Translations under genes and position numbers: made by a program
Notes under the pieces: model-generated
Seen by the model: the letters and a program-made list of their open reading frames with translations, nothing else
Databases searched by the model: none
What the model was told of the DNA's origin: nothing
In this document: piece by piece, positions 1 to 12,400 of the stretch
Layout of the letters: each line of letters opens with the position of its first letter
Position numbering within the stretch: the stretch's first letter is position 1
Assembly (NCBI GenBank): GCA_004794785.1
Contig: SJOL01008788.1
Span: 106,053-170,052 of the forward strand
From: Opisthorchis felineus
Taxonomy: Eukaryota; Platyhelminthes; Trematoda; Opisthorchiida; Opisthorchiidae
DNA: 64,000 bases
Direction: 5' to 3'

Positions 1-342
1 AAAAGCCTCGATCCTGCGTAGCAATCCATTTAACGTGGAATAACCTGTTGGCGAATCCGTGTTCAAACTGGGCATAAGTTTAGTGGACTATAGCCCATCA
101 AAATCGATGAGTAAATGGAGGCTTCATAGACAAATGAGAGCACGCAGGATGCATGCACGAATCTCGACTATCTTTCCTCTTTGTGTCACACCCAGTACTT
201 CCGTCTGTTCCTGATTAGTCCTGGCCTTGAAACTTTACAGCTTCGCTTTTGAATCTCTCGGCTTTGAAGGTCACTTTCTCCTGCATTGTCTACGAATGTG
301 ATCCCATGGCCTGGCACTTGAAACTTTTGTAAGCTGTGTAAG

Positions 343-468
343 GTATGCTTAACACAAATTTGCTGTAGTGTTTGGGTTCTGTTGGGCCTATTATCTGGCG
401 GGGTCGGACCCGAAGAAAGCAAGTCTATGGAATCTACTAGTGGAGATTATACAATTTCAAACGACAAA
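343..468 (+). CDS. SUCO: Candidate exon 1 (or 2): signal peptide of the SUCO-like protein
   Basis: The frame is open from 322 and ends before the donor gtaatg at 469 in phase 0, which matches the phase-0 start of the next exon at 13303. It encodes a hydrophobic stretch ([16 protein letters not shown]) followed by a polar segment beginning [14 protein letters not shown]. That is the layout of a cleaved signal peptide and fits the ER-targeted N-terminus of the family. There is no in-frame ATG before the hydrophobic part, so the true start is probably in an upstream exon; the left border used here follows an AG at 341-342 and is a guess. An ATG at 427 lies after the hydrophobic part. Confidence 0.42.
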
Positions 469-3400
469 GTAATGTCGCATCCTCCACCCAAGAAGTGAGT
501 TTTGGATTCATTTGACGCTTTGATTTTCAGTGGTGATCGATCATCGTGGGACGCGCATTCATTTTTCAACATCCCGAAAGATATTAATGAAGTAGGTTTT
601 TATCCATTTACTTGTAAGCCTAACAACAATTGATTGGAAGCTTCGTAGTGATGTGCTCATTGTTGGGTAGCATTTACAGAACAATTAAACGATTAGAAGA
701 TGGTCGTCTTTGTGTCCAGTGCTGTTGTTGGTACCAATAATCACAAAGGTTGTCACCCCGTAAAGACCTCACGTTTATCATAAAACAAGCATAACCATAG
801 GATAAGTTGGCATTATTCTTAAATACTGGCAACTCGTGTGCGTTCGCTGATTATTAATCAGATGGCTTTTGAACTGTTCGCACGGCTTGGCAATTTCCAA
901 GGCTTCGTCACCACTTCGCCCACCCACCCAACCGCGCGCTGATGCCGTCTCCTCGTTTATTCACGAAACTCGCAAGTTACCTGCTAAGCCCAACGAACAG
1001 ACCAACAGCCATTTGAACAACAACCAATAGAATAATTCGACCGCTGCGTGTACCGAATATTGGAGTGAGTGGAGATACGGCCACTCTGGAGATGTGGTGC
1101 AAGGAGCGTGCGAACAGACGGGCCCCATAAGTGCAAGGTTCATATCGCAATCAAGGTACACATTCGAACATAGACACACGTTTGAATGGGGGAAAACGAA
1201 AATAGAGGTACGTTACAAGCCTCGAGAAACTGAGGAGTGCAAAAAAGTCAAGTACCGATAAGGATGATGCGCATCGGGCACAACCGACGCGGAATGCTGA
1301 CAGAAGTGATCATTTGTAAAGTGAAGCCAACAGACGGCCAGCCGACGATTTTACTTTGAAAAATGTTAGACTAGCTACGTGACTTCACAGATAGACCACT
1401 GTCGTCTCAAGATGAGAACTAACAATAAATCCCAGGTAGAATCGCTGAGGGTGGGAGTACAAGCAAGATCTCACGCAACACCGTCAGTTCTAATAACGAG
1501 GAGTTCAATCGTAAGTACGGTCGCAGAAGATGAAAGCGTCATTCCCAGGGCTAATCCGTCAGAGCCGGTCCCTCTTCATCATCAGACAAAACAACATCAA
1601 TGTTGACATTGATGCTTCACTGCAGTCAACATGTGTTTCTTGTTTTCACACTGGACTCACTTTGGCGTTGATGTGTGGTGTATATCAGAAACTAATTCAG
1701 GTTGCAAGCGCAGTGGTTGAACTAACTGCCTCATCTCTCTCCACTCGCTTCCGACTACGCACCTCTGGCGATCCAGAGGCTGCTTCAGCAGGATATGTAA
1801 AGGTTGGTATCGTCCTCAGTCACCGGGCGAAAGGATCCTTGCTTGACTGGATACCCGTCGCCTCTGCGCGGTTCGTCTGGCAACGTCTGTCAAGGAGTCT
1901 CAAGCGGGTAGTTGATCGATATTTGTTTGACGTCTGTTTACTCCTCAACTGACTGTTGCTCTGACACCGTAAAATACAAGTTTTATGACGCCTTGAATGC
2001 CCTGTTGCGGCGACATAAAGGCTGAAATATCGTTTTGGTTGCCGGAGATCTGAATGCACAAGTGGGTAGACTTAGCGCATCTGAGACCCTGTTAAGTGGT
2101 CGACGTGGATTAAACTGGGTACGTACGGACAATGGCGAATGGTTGCTTCAGGTGTGTACAGACGGCAGGCTGTTTTTATGCAGTACTAACTTCCGTAATA
2201 ATCGGAGCCGTCTGGCTACATGGTGTCCTCCAATGCGTGCCTTCTACGAAATCAAATTGCTCACATCGCCATCAGTCACCGATAGACCGGATGGCCGGTT
2301 TTGGAATACGTGTGGATTCCAACCGTGCACTCTTCCGGAGTCGCCTCTTTCGTTTCCAAGTAGCGCATAAGACACGGACAAATCTCTTGGCAACTGAGAG
2401 AATGAAAGATCTGTATGTTACACGAATTTACCAGAATCGTCTTCGTCCTCAGAGATTAGGGCGATGTTGTCTACTTACTCCAGATCGATTTGGACACCGG
2501 GGTTTCGGAATGTCCAGATTTCGCCTGGTTCTCTCAGGGGTGACAGATTTGGACGAACAATCAGAATGGACATAGTTGTAGGACATCCCTTTTTGTAGGA
2601 GAGCTTTTAGAGGGCTACCCATACATTCACACGCCCGGAATTATGTGAATAAAAGTACCGAATTAAGTTCACTGACTTCTGGGGCACCGCCTCTTGAGCA
2701 AGTTTGGTTTATTAGCACTGACCGACCGACGGAATCGAACGCACCTTTGAAGTGAAGGAAAAGCAATTTTGTGGATCGTCTATACATATGGCGCCACTCT
2801 AACCGGATTGAATGTGGTCTAATGAACGCAGCCTCTAGCTCGTCGAAATCCCACTTGACACTCGCAGGTCAAGGTTTTGCGTGCCGCAGTAAGATGACGA
2901 AGAACCAGTGAAGAAAATGCAGTGATAAGACGGTCTCTTTCTCCCAGATAGAGGTTAATAGGTTAGACAGGCACTGATTGAGGAATTCACTGCCGTCCTT
3001 GAGCAGAGCAGGTGGAATTTTGTTGGGACCAGAAGCGCAATGGCGCATGAATACTGATGCAGTTTCGCACACACCTGAGGTTGAAGTAGGCTCCATATTC
3101 ACAGTTCTGTCAAGGGCCGATGGTGCGGATTGGAAGTGACGGGGGGCCGACTGAATGGTTGTGCCCAACGGCTGAGACGTCTTTTTTGTTGCACATCGGA
3201 TAGCCCATGTGATCCTTGACTGTTTCACTGTCAGTAGGCTTCCGACGACTTGTCGAACGAATCAGATGGGACAGTCTGCATATATTTCCAGCATTTCGTT
3301 TTTTCTATTTCTTGAGCCTCTCGGATCCGCCAAGTTCCACAGTCTGCGTGGACACTCAGTTTTACCTGGCCTCGAAAGATGCATCAAGTTGGGTTGTGGT

Positions 3401-6400
3401 TGCGATCAGGAGAAATCTCTCCCCGGGCTTCCAGCAAGGCTACAGTCCTATGAGTGATTCAATGTTTGGATGAGTGTGGCTGGGCTGTATTGCAGACAGA
3501 AGTTCCGGTAGTGAATAATGCTTTGGATATCTGTTCCCGGGGGGCTGGTTATATCCAACATCGGACTATCCGGCAGGTGTTCGAGGAGCCGGTTCTGATG
3601 GGATTGTTTGATTTCTGGGCACACTAGGTTCTCAATGGCTTGGGGAAAAGAGCTCATTTTACGTAGATCTGAAGAGCGCGATGAAAAGCAGCAGCTCACA
3701 AGTGCACAGTTGGTGTCCACATAGGTATTCCAGAAGGAGCGGCAGGTAGTGGTCGACCCTGGCCACCGGTAACTGATGGCAATGTGGCCTATTTGGATTT
3801 TTTTCTATACTATTTTTTCTATTTGGATCGGGGGCCGGTTCGTTGATGGGCACCACGTAGTCAAGCGCCTGCCGCTGTTCCAAGAATTGTGAATGCGAAG
3901 AATCAGACTGTGCTCTACACACACATTTGCAGCAGACGCTGTTTATTGTCAATGCTTCTCGTATCCTACCCAATACGACGATCCAATTGGGCCTCGGTAA
4001 CGCTAAGCTTATCTGTCTGAGGGTTCAAGTCACCAGCTGCCACAACAATATCTGGACTTTTTGACCTTCTTAAAAGAGCACCTAGAGAGGCGAACAAGCT
4101 GTATTTGTCAGATTCAGAGCTACAACCCTTCGGGGCGTATGCGATACAAGAAACAGGTCCCTCTCGAGGTTCTTCCACAGGTGTTGCCAGACGAACTTGC
4201 GCAGAGCTGACTACCAACGGGTATCCAGTCAAGCACAAGCACCTCCGCTTGATTTTTCAACATAGTACTCACTCCTGTTAATCCGGCTGCAGCGACCCCT
4301 TTGTCACCGAAGTTGTGCATTCGGAAGCGGAGCGAAATCGAGGAGCAGTCAGTTGAATTACATTACTGGAGTTCTAGATTCTTGTTTCTAACAGAGCATA
4401 CACCAACGCAGTAGGAATCTGTCGTACTAGTGGAAGCCGCTTGTTTTCCTGCTTGCTTCAGTGTGCAAACATTAAGTAGATAGGTTTTCGGGGTTTCGGG
4501 CTGTTTATGGGTGTTACTGGAGGGGGATACGCTGAAGCTGCAACTGAGCGAAAAAAGCGATCATTCCTAGTACTGAGACCTGCAGAGAGTATAGGGTAGG
4601 ATAAAGAGGGTATATGTGAGTGTAAAAAGGGAGGCATCAGCAGTAGCGTGCTTTCGCCTACTCGCCATGCCATATGTAGCAATTAAAGCCACCGGGCTGG
4701 TAACACCACGTGACGGCTGATGTGGCATGGAAATATTTCTAGTTATGCCGTTCATGGTTGTACGCGCGCTGGAATACTGTCAGGGCACCCACACTTAGAC
4801 AGTAAGACGATTAGTGTCCCCAATTGCAGCTTTCGTTTTGAACTCCTGATCTCACCCGACCTAAAGCTGTCACCTTGTGGTGGTCGGGCTTCTGCGCTGC
4901 AATAATGCTGTGGGCTATATTGGCTGGAACTCAGTTTCTAAAAGTTCAACCATGCCAGGAAGACCAACGGGGAGCAGCCAGCTGAAGAACAGCGAGTCAC
5001 CCTACGAGATCGTATTACGAGGCAGTCTGGAGGTATTCATACTGTCCTATGCCATAGGAATGTGGAGGCAGTAAGACATTTCCCCCAGGCCACCGGCATG
5101 TCCATATTTATGAAAGCAGCGATGGTGCCTGCCCTTAAGGAAGGGTAGGTTAGAAGAAGTCTGCCCTAAAATCCGCATGCTGCGGTTGCTTAACGGTTGA
5201 CCGGCAAATTATTCAATACGGTCGGAATACTTTTAAAACCACAGGGGCTGGTGCTGCTCCAAAGCACTTGTTGTGCGCAGCTGCATTAGGAGTGAGACAG
5301 TAATGCCTTACTCGACTAAATGAACACTGGATATCGTCGAGATCAGCAGATTTTATTGCTGCCAGAAAGGTTTTGCCGGCAACTAGCTACTGTGATGGTG
5401 CACGCAGATCCCTCAAACACCGGATAATCAGGAGCTTGAAGCATGACAAAACGCTGGTGGATTTCGAAAGCCTAAGAAATGGAGAAGGCAACAGGCGCAC
5501 CCTGTTTCAGCTGATTCGATCAACCGATCAGAAGAATCATCATCATCGACAGCATGATATCAGTGTTCAACACCGATGCTTAGCTGCCGTACAAACGTGA
5601 TTTATTTGAAAGCCTCATTGTGAAGAAAAGAATAAAGGTGGACGGGGAAGGGACGTAGTGCTAGCTTACTACAGTCATTCCGAGGTGCCTACACCTCCAG
5701 ACACTCATTCAAGCAATCTGGATAGAAACTGACAACAAGAACGCCACTGACATCGGTTGGCAGCCATATCTTGCAGTGTCTCCAATATGGCGCAGTGGGG
5801 ATCACGCGGTCCTGGAAGGTGAGTAGCACCGACAGTACCCAAACGTTTCGTACTCTCCTTCATACCCCTCTGCCAGGTCAAGGGTTGGCCACCTCTCTGC
5901 TTCCGCCACTCTGAGTTTGGCACGGAAAACAGAACTCTCTACGGCAAACGATGGAATACGCAACACATGTCCCAGCCAACGGAGCTCAATCAAAAGAAAG
6001 CAGGTGTCAGTGCAACAATATGCGAAAAGGACAGAACAGTAATTCACTCCCCCAATCTTCGTCTTGAGTGATGAACTAAACAAGGAATTGTTCAGCTGGT
6101 CTCCTTCAACACAGCCGCTGAAAGAATCCAACGAGCCGGAAATCCAGTGTGAGTTGCCAATCCTTCAACGCGATCAGACACCTGGCACGGATGGTCTGGA
6201 CCCCGCACTCTTCAACGAAGTTGGCGAGGTCCTGGTGAACAGTATGATATCCATACTAGATAAGATTTGGGACGAAAACAGAATACCAGTCGAATAGAGC
6301 TCTCCGACCGCCTTCCCATTTTAAACAAAAGGGCACAAGAACGTCGTCGTGGCATCAGCCTGGTATCCGTCGCATCTAAGGTGCTCTCCGGCATTATTTT

Positions 6401-9400
6401 ACGCAGGTTGATGGATTATCGGGAGAGACATTCGTGAGAATCAAGCTGGGTTTCGCCCTAGTCGAGGAGACATCGACCACATCTTTACCTTGAGATAACT
6501 TCTTGAACAGGACCACTCCTTCAGACGTCCCACGTTGGTCAGTTTCCTGGATTTGTCGATCATCAGAAACTTTGGTAGTGTCTGGCGATCAAAGGTGTCC
6601 TTTCAAAATTTATATCCTTTATGAAGGCACTGTATGCGAACTCCTGTGGGCGCTTACGAGTACACGGGAAGTTTTCGCCTGAGTTCACCACGTCCAGTGG
6701 TGTAAGACAAGGCTATCCTCTCTCATTTTTCCTTTTCAACTTTGTCGTTGATATGCTGCTTGAAATTTCTCTGCCTGCCCCTGAAACCTCGGGAGTCGAA
6801 ATCCTCCCGGGACGTTCCCGCACGGATATTGAGTATGCAGACCATATTGCTCTCCTTGGTTCAGGTCCTTCAAAGATACAAACCATTTTCAACAACCTAA
6901 AAGGCTATGCCGCACGGTTTGGCATGAGCTTCACACCTGCAAAGTGTAAAGTACTGCTACAAGACTGGGTGAGATCAAACCCAAAACTCATGCTTACAGA
7001 CGAGCCAATCGACGTGGTAGATAAATTTGTTTACCTTGCAGCTGTATAAGTTCTGGTGGACTGGTTGGAAATGAGATTACTTCTCGAATCGGGAAGGCTA
7101 GGGCAGCTTTTGCCATCTTCCGACATGACGTCAGTTTGTCTGTCAAGGGCAAAGTTTATACTGCGGTGGTGCGATCCATACTGCTTTATGGATCAGAGAC
7201 ATGGCCTGTACGCGCGAAGGACAAACGAAAGATGTCAGCGTTTTACCACCAGTGTCTTCAGAGCATTGGTTGGGTATGGTGGAAACATTCGATTAGTAAT
7301 GCTGAAATACGCCAGATGGTCCTAGGAAGAAGGAACTCTCCCGCGATAGATGAATTACTCACGCTTCATAGGTTACACTGGTTAGGATATGTAATGCGCA
7401 TGCCAGAAGACTGACTGCCTCACAGAGCTCTTTTCACCCAGTCCAGTGCTGAGTAGAAGCGACCGAGAGGTGGAGAGTGTATGACGTGGCAGCGACACAG
7501 AAATGTCCCAACTGCGCAATCAGTGGTGCTATCGCACCTCAATGCGTGGCCATCCGATTCCCGAACTAACTGAACATGCCATCGCCTCTAAGGCTTGCCT
7601 GTATGTCCCACACTCCTCCACGTTCCGGTGATCGAAACTAGCAGGTGGAACCATTGTGCCTGTGGTACGTGGTTTATAGCTGATGAATTGATTGAATGAG
7701 TTTAGGACGATTGGCGTATGCGGTTTTTAGGGCCATCCTCTTCTGACCTTTTTTTCCTGTGATGGAAGGCAGCATCGTTGCTTCCATAGCTATGGGCATG
7801 TTGGTCGCCTGGAAGAAACATCCTACTACTTTCACGTCGCCCAGGATAGTACGACTTTTCCCTCAAATGGCGTCGTAATTTGATTGCCTACAGTATAGTT
7901 GTTCTTTGCATGGGTAGTCCTCCTCGACCTTCATGGTATAGCTTAACATTCGGGAACGGTGTCTTGTTCGGATTCACCCCTGGGATCCTTACACCACTCA
8001 AACCCGACCACTAAGTCAAGTTGATAGCTATCGGTCGGACCTTGAAGAATCAACGACTGAATGAGGAACCCCCGGAAAGCATTCAATTTAAATGCAAGGC
8101 GTGAGAAAACAGCTCAGCAGGATTGCAGATTTAAGTAAATTAATCTGTACGTATATGGGATACTTGTAGACGTTCTCCGACTTTTTGCTGAGCTTTCGAA
8201 TCCTGACTATATATTGTTGGACTTTGTCTTCTGGCGTTTCACTTTCTCATCCGTTGTGGTTCTGTCAATCAATCAATTTATCAGCTATAAACCCTATGTC
8301 ATAGGCACCATGGTTCCACCTGCTACAGTTCCGATCACCGGGAAGTGAGATAGTTTGGGACATACAGCCAAGACTTGGAGGCGATGGCATGTTCAATTAG
8401 TTCGGGAATCGTGTAGCTACGCATTGAAGGCGATAGTTTTGATGCATGAGCTCCATTGACTGCGCGATTTGGCCATTTCTGCCAGTGTCATTAACCATTG
8501 GTGAGTTGTGTCCTGGGGTCCAAATCTAGAAAGGCGGCAGTTGTCGACCCGACTAAGTTTATTGGTTAGTCTTTTCATACGTCGTTACCAGGTCATGCAC
8601 TGTCCACCTCTCGGTCGCTCCCACTCAGCACAGGGCTGGGCGAAACAAGCTCTGCGAGGCAGTCGGTTTTCCGACATGCGGAGTACTTGTCCTAACCAGC
8701 GTAACCTATGAAGAATGAGTAATTTATCTATCGCGGGAGAGTTTCTTCTTCCTAAGACCATCTGGTGTGGTTCTGTACTTGCTACTGGTTCCGGATTATC
8801 ATCATCGTCGTCATCAGCACCATCATCATTAATGGCGGCATCATATTGTGCTTCACTGCCGTATAGCCGTATCAGTTATTTCCGGATCTTGGGCGAGTTA
8901 CACTGACGCACTTCGAAGAACTGCTTGGTTCAGTGCTGCCGTGAGTTGGGTGATTGAGGTAGTCTGTCTGCAATGACTCCATCGCCAGCGTGTAGCTTCT
9001 AATGACGCCACAATGCATCTGGCGGTGACACTGTTGGTTGATTCGACCAACAATAGACTCCTTGACAAAAACAGGATAATATTCCCTGCTTGGTCACAAG
9101 GACAAACAATAGTGTATTGACCAACGAATAGTATAGTCTAACCCATTCTTCTTCGGCCATGTGGGCCATGTCAGTTGAGCAAAGTTGGACATTCGGAGTA
9201 TCTTCATGAGGTGTATTCTCAAGCATGACTGCATAACCCTTCCGTTGTTCACAGTGAATTAATGGTGCACTGTAACACCAGGAATAAAATAACACAATAT
9301 GCTGCCTACCTAACCTGCTAACTGTTACAGGCATTTCCCAGAATTCATTTGGTTCTTTAACTATACAAGCCCGTGAACTAGTACAAATTGATTCAACGTG

Positions 9401-12400
9401 ATCGTAATAGCCATATTTATGGTAATGACGTCTGGCTGGACGGATGTGGATGTAGCGCACTCTACCATAAGAGTTATAGGTTCCGAAACTTGCCAGTTGG
9501 GGATGTTTAGGTTTGACAATGTGCCATATTGGGTCATCATCACCATCATCATTGACAACAATGTGCCAGTAGTACGTAATGTTACTTAACTGCCATATCT
9601 GATTAGAGGTCGGATGCTTTTTTAAATTGCCGGGATGATTGGTTGGCCTTATGAAGTCATGAACAGAGGCTTACACAGCATACATGTGATCGACAAAGAC
9701 GAGCATTTTCGCTTTTGCTTTGGGCCGACGAGTCGCCAGTGTGCCGGCGGATTGACTTGTCACCTGGAAGATCTAGATACGAGCGTTAAAATGGGTCATG
9801 TCTTAATGTGTGAGCTAAACCCACTGAGTTCACACCGCCGGTCGAGATGGGACGGAGAGTGATGTCATGACAATTAAACTTATTGTCACACAGATCCGAA
9901 CTGGACGGGCTTGTCTAACCATGGTTCTCGAGGAGAATGAAGTGGACTGAGATAAGCATAGTTCTGGTTTAATCTACTGGTGAGCCACCACAACCTCGAA
10001 CTGCTGCTAAGGAATGAGAGGTGCGGATAAGTCACTTATGGGCTCTCATTCTCAGCTTGACTGGATGTCGCGTTCGGCAGTTTTGTGAAGGACATTTTGT
10101 TGGCTAGGTGAAACCATTTCAACCGATACCTTTAACACAACCGATCTGCGCACATTACTGGTGGCTGTGAGAAAGTGAAGTTTTGTGGGAAGTGGGAATT
10201 GTCGTTAGTTGACTTGGAGCAGCACTAGACAAGACACTCGTCACACTGAGATTCTTGGTCGTTGATATGGCCGACACAGAGTGCTAAAGGGAGCTTTGTT
10301 CGTAGAACACAACCGGTAACCAATAATCCTGTTGTAGTTCTCATTAGAACGGAGTATATTGTCTCTCCAGTTAAATGCAGTCCGGTATGCGTTCATAACT
10401 ATCCAAACGACCCAGTCAGCGGAATCAAATCCGCCATGCACGTGAACTTTGAGCCCAAACATAGGGGAACCCCTGTTGCCATGTATATAGACATAGCTTA
10501 ATTCTAGTACAGTGTAAAAGGTTTTTAAGCCACCTGATTAGCGCTAACATCTTGGTAGTTTTCCGTAGTGTTAATGAAATATACACTCCCGTCTGTTAAG
10601 AACAGTTGCCGAAATTTCGTATTCATAGGGTGCGGTGACAAAAAGAAGTCGCATAATCGTCGCTGGTTGCAGTAAACCTTACCTTAAAATGGGTCAAATT
10701 AAACAAGGAGGGTGAATTCGCGAAGTAGAATTTTAAAATCCCATTTTTGAGTGCTTTGCCGAGAAACTTTAACAGCTGAACCCAACGTATTATTTGATAG
10801 GTAACTGAGCTGATACCTCTATTTCTGATGCTGAATCTTGACCGGTCCAAAGAGTAGACCATTTGTGACCTGATGTAAGAATATGAAGGCGGTATCAATG
10901 GGCTTTGGTGGTGCATCCCCTTCGAGGTTACCTTCAACGATATTCCATTCCTACTCGCCCACAAACTCACGCGGCTAGTCTGGAGGTGTGTGTATGCACC
11001 TTGGATTAACATTTAACTTCCTTGGTTTCATCTTTCAGCTTCACCACACAGAGGTTTTTGCAGATAAGTTTTTCCTGACTATGAACCACCAATAGTGTCT
11101 TCTTCGATGGTCCTTTCTGAGCGCATCATGTATGAATTTCGAAATAAAAGAATTGTCGACAGGTTATTGTTATTTCCTGTGTTGCGGTGGCAACCGTGGT
11201 GCTCACGTGACTTATGATAGTCGATCAGACATTGTTCATTTTACCATTGTTTGGGATTATTCCCACGATTCATGCCATATACACAGTGAGCTGGAAAAAT
11301 TATTACACAGCTATTCACTATCTGTTCACTGTTAGGCACCTTTTTTAAACAGAACTGTCCTTTCTTACCTTCGGAGTCTGCACACGAGGTTGGGGCGACC
11401 AGATGGGCTGAAATCATCTCTTTATTCAATACCTGTTTCTAAGTGGAACTCATCGCAAGCATTGGAGTTGTCCTGTCTGACCAATCGAATAGTCAGGCTT
11501 TCACGTTCTGCTTCAGTGGTTCCAACTATTTTTTTGCGATCAGTTTTTCAGCTCCGGTTAGTTCGCTACGCTCACAATTCGCCACTCAACAGAATGCCTC
11601 TTTGTTTTGTTTCCTTGGTGGCGGACTTTTGCCGATTTATTATTCTGTTGTGAGTCCTCAGTACATTTGACACCTATCTTCTTCATGCTTTCGAAAAAAC
11701 AACCGCGTTTATTCGTCACTAAGATTGCTCAGAGTCGTATCCAAACATGGGATTTAGTTAATGCTCACCGTGCCAAGAAACTGAAGACACTGAAGAACCT
11801 CGAAGCTGTCTGTGGGGCAAAACACTTGCGTCAGGAGTGTGATATTTCACGGACAACTCTGCGCGATTGGATATTGGGATATTTAGGACAATTAAGATAC
11901 TTTATCTACTTCAAAAAGGATTGTTTCTCGTACGAGAAGGGAGGATGAAACACCTTGTTTCCGCTGAACTCCTTGTTCATGGATTCCGTGAAACCCTTTT
12001 TAATGAAGGCTAGCATTTCACCTAATTGTAGGATAGCAACACAGATCGGCATATGGGGTTCGGATTCTGGTGTGATTCGAACACCTAAGTGTCATTTCTA
12101 AGGACTAAAGTTGTGCGTTCGCATAAGTGGCCTTGGGTAATATTTTCAGTAAGTTCTTCCGAACCCATGACACTCAGATCGTCCGGTGAAACAACAAAAT
12201 AAATGGAACTTAGTGCACTTAAGATGCCAGCCTGGGTTCACATCATTTTCTTTAAATGAGCAGCTCAGTCATACCGAGAGTAAAACTGAATTGTCGAAGC
12301 TTTCACCCACACGAGGCTTATTTTGCTCGATGATTTCTATGGCAGACAAGTTAGACTGTTGCTAATGGTTTCTCATCCAAGCGTGATTCGTTCGTTTTCG

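Noticed and set aside
8796..8830. ATC-rich patch as the tail of a lineage A element
   Set aside because: No lineage A 3' UTR adjoins it on either side.
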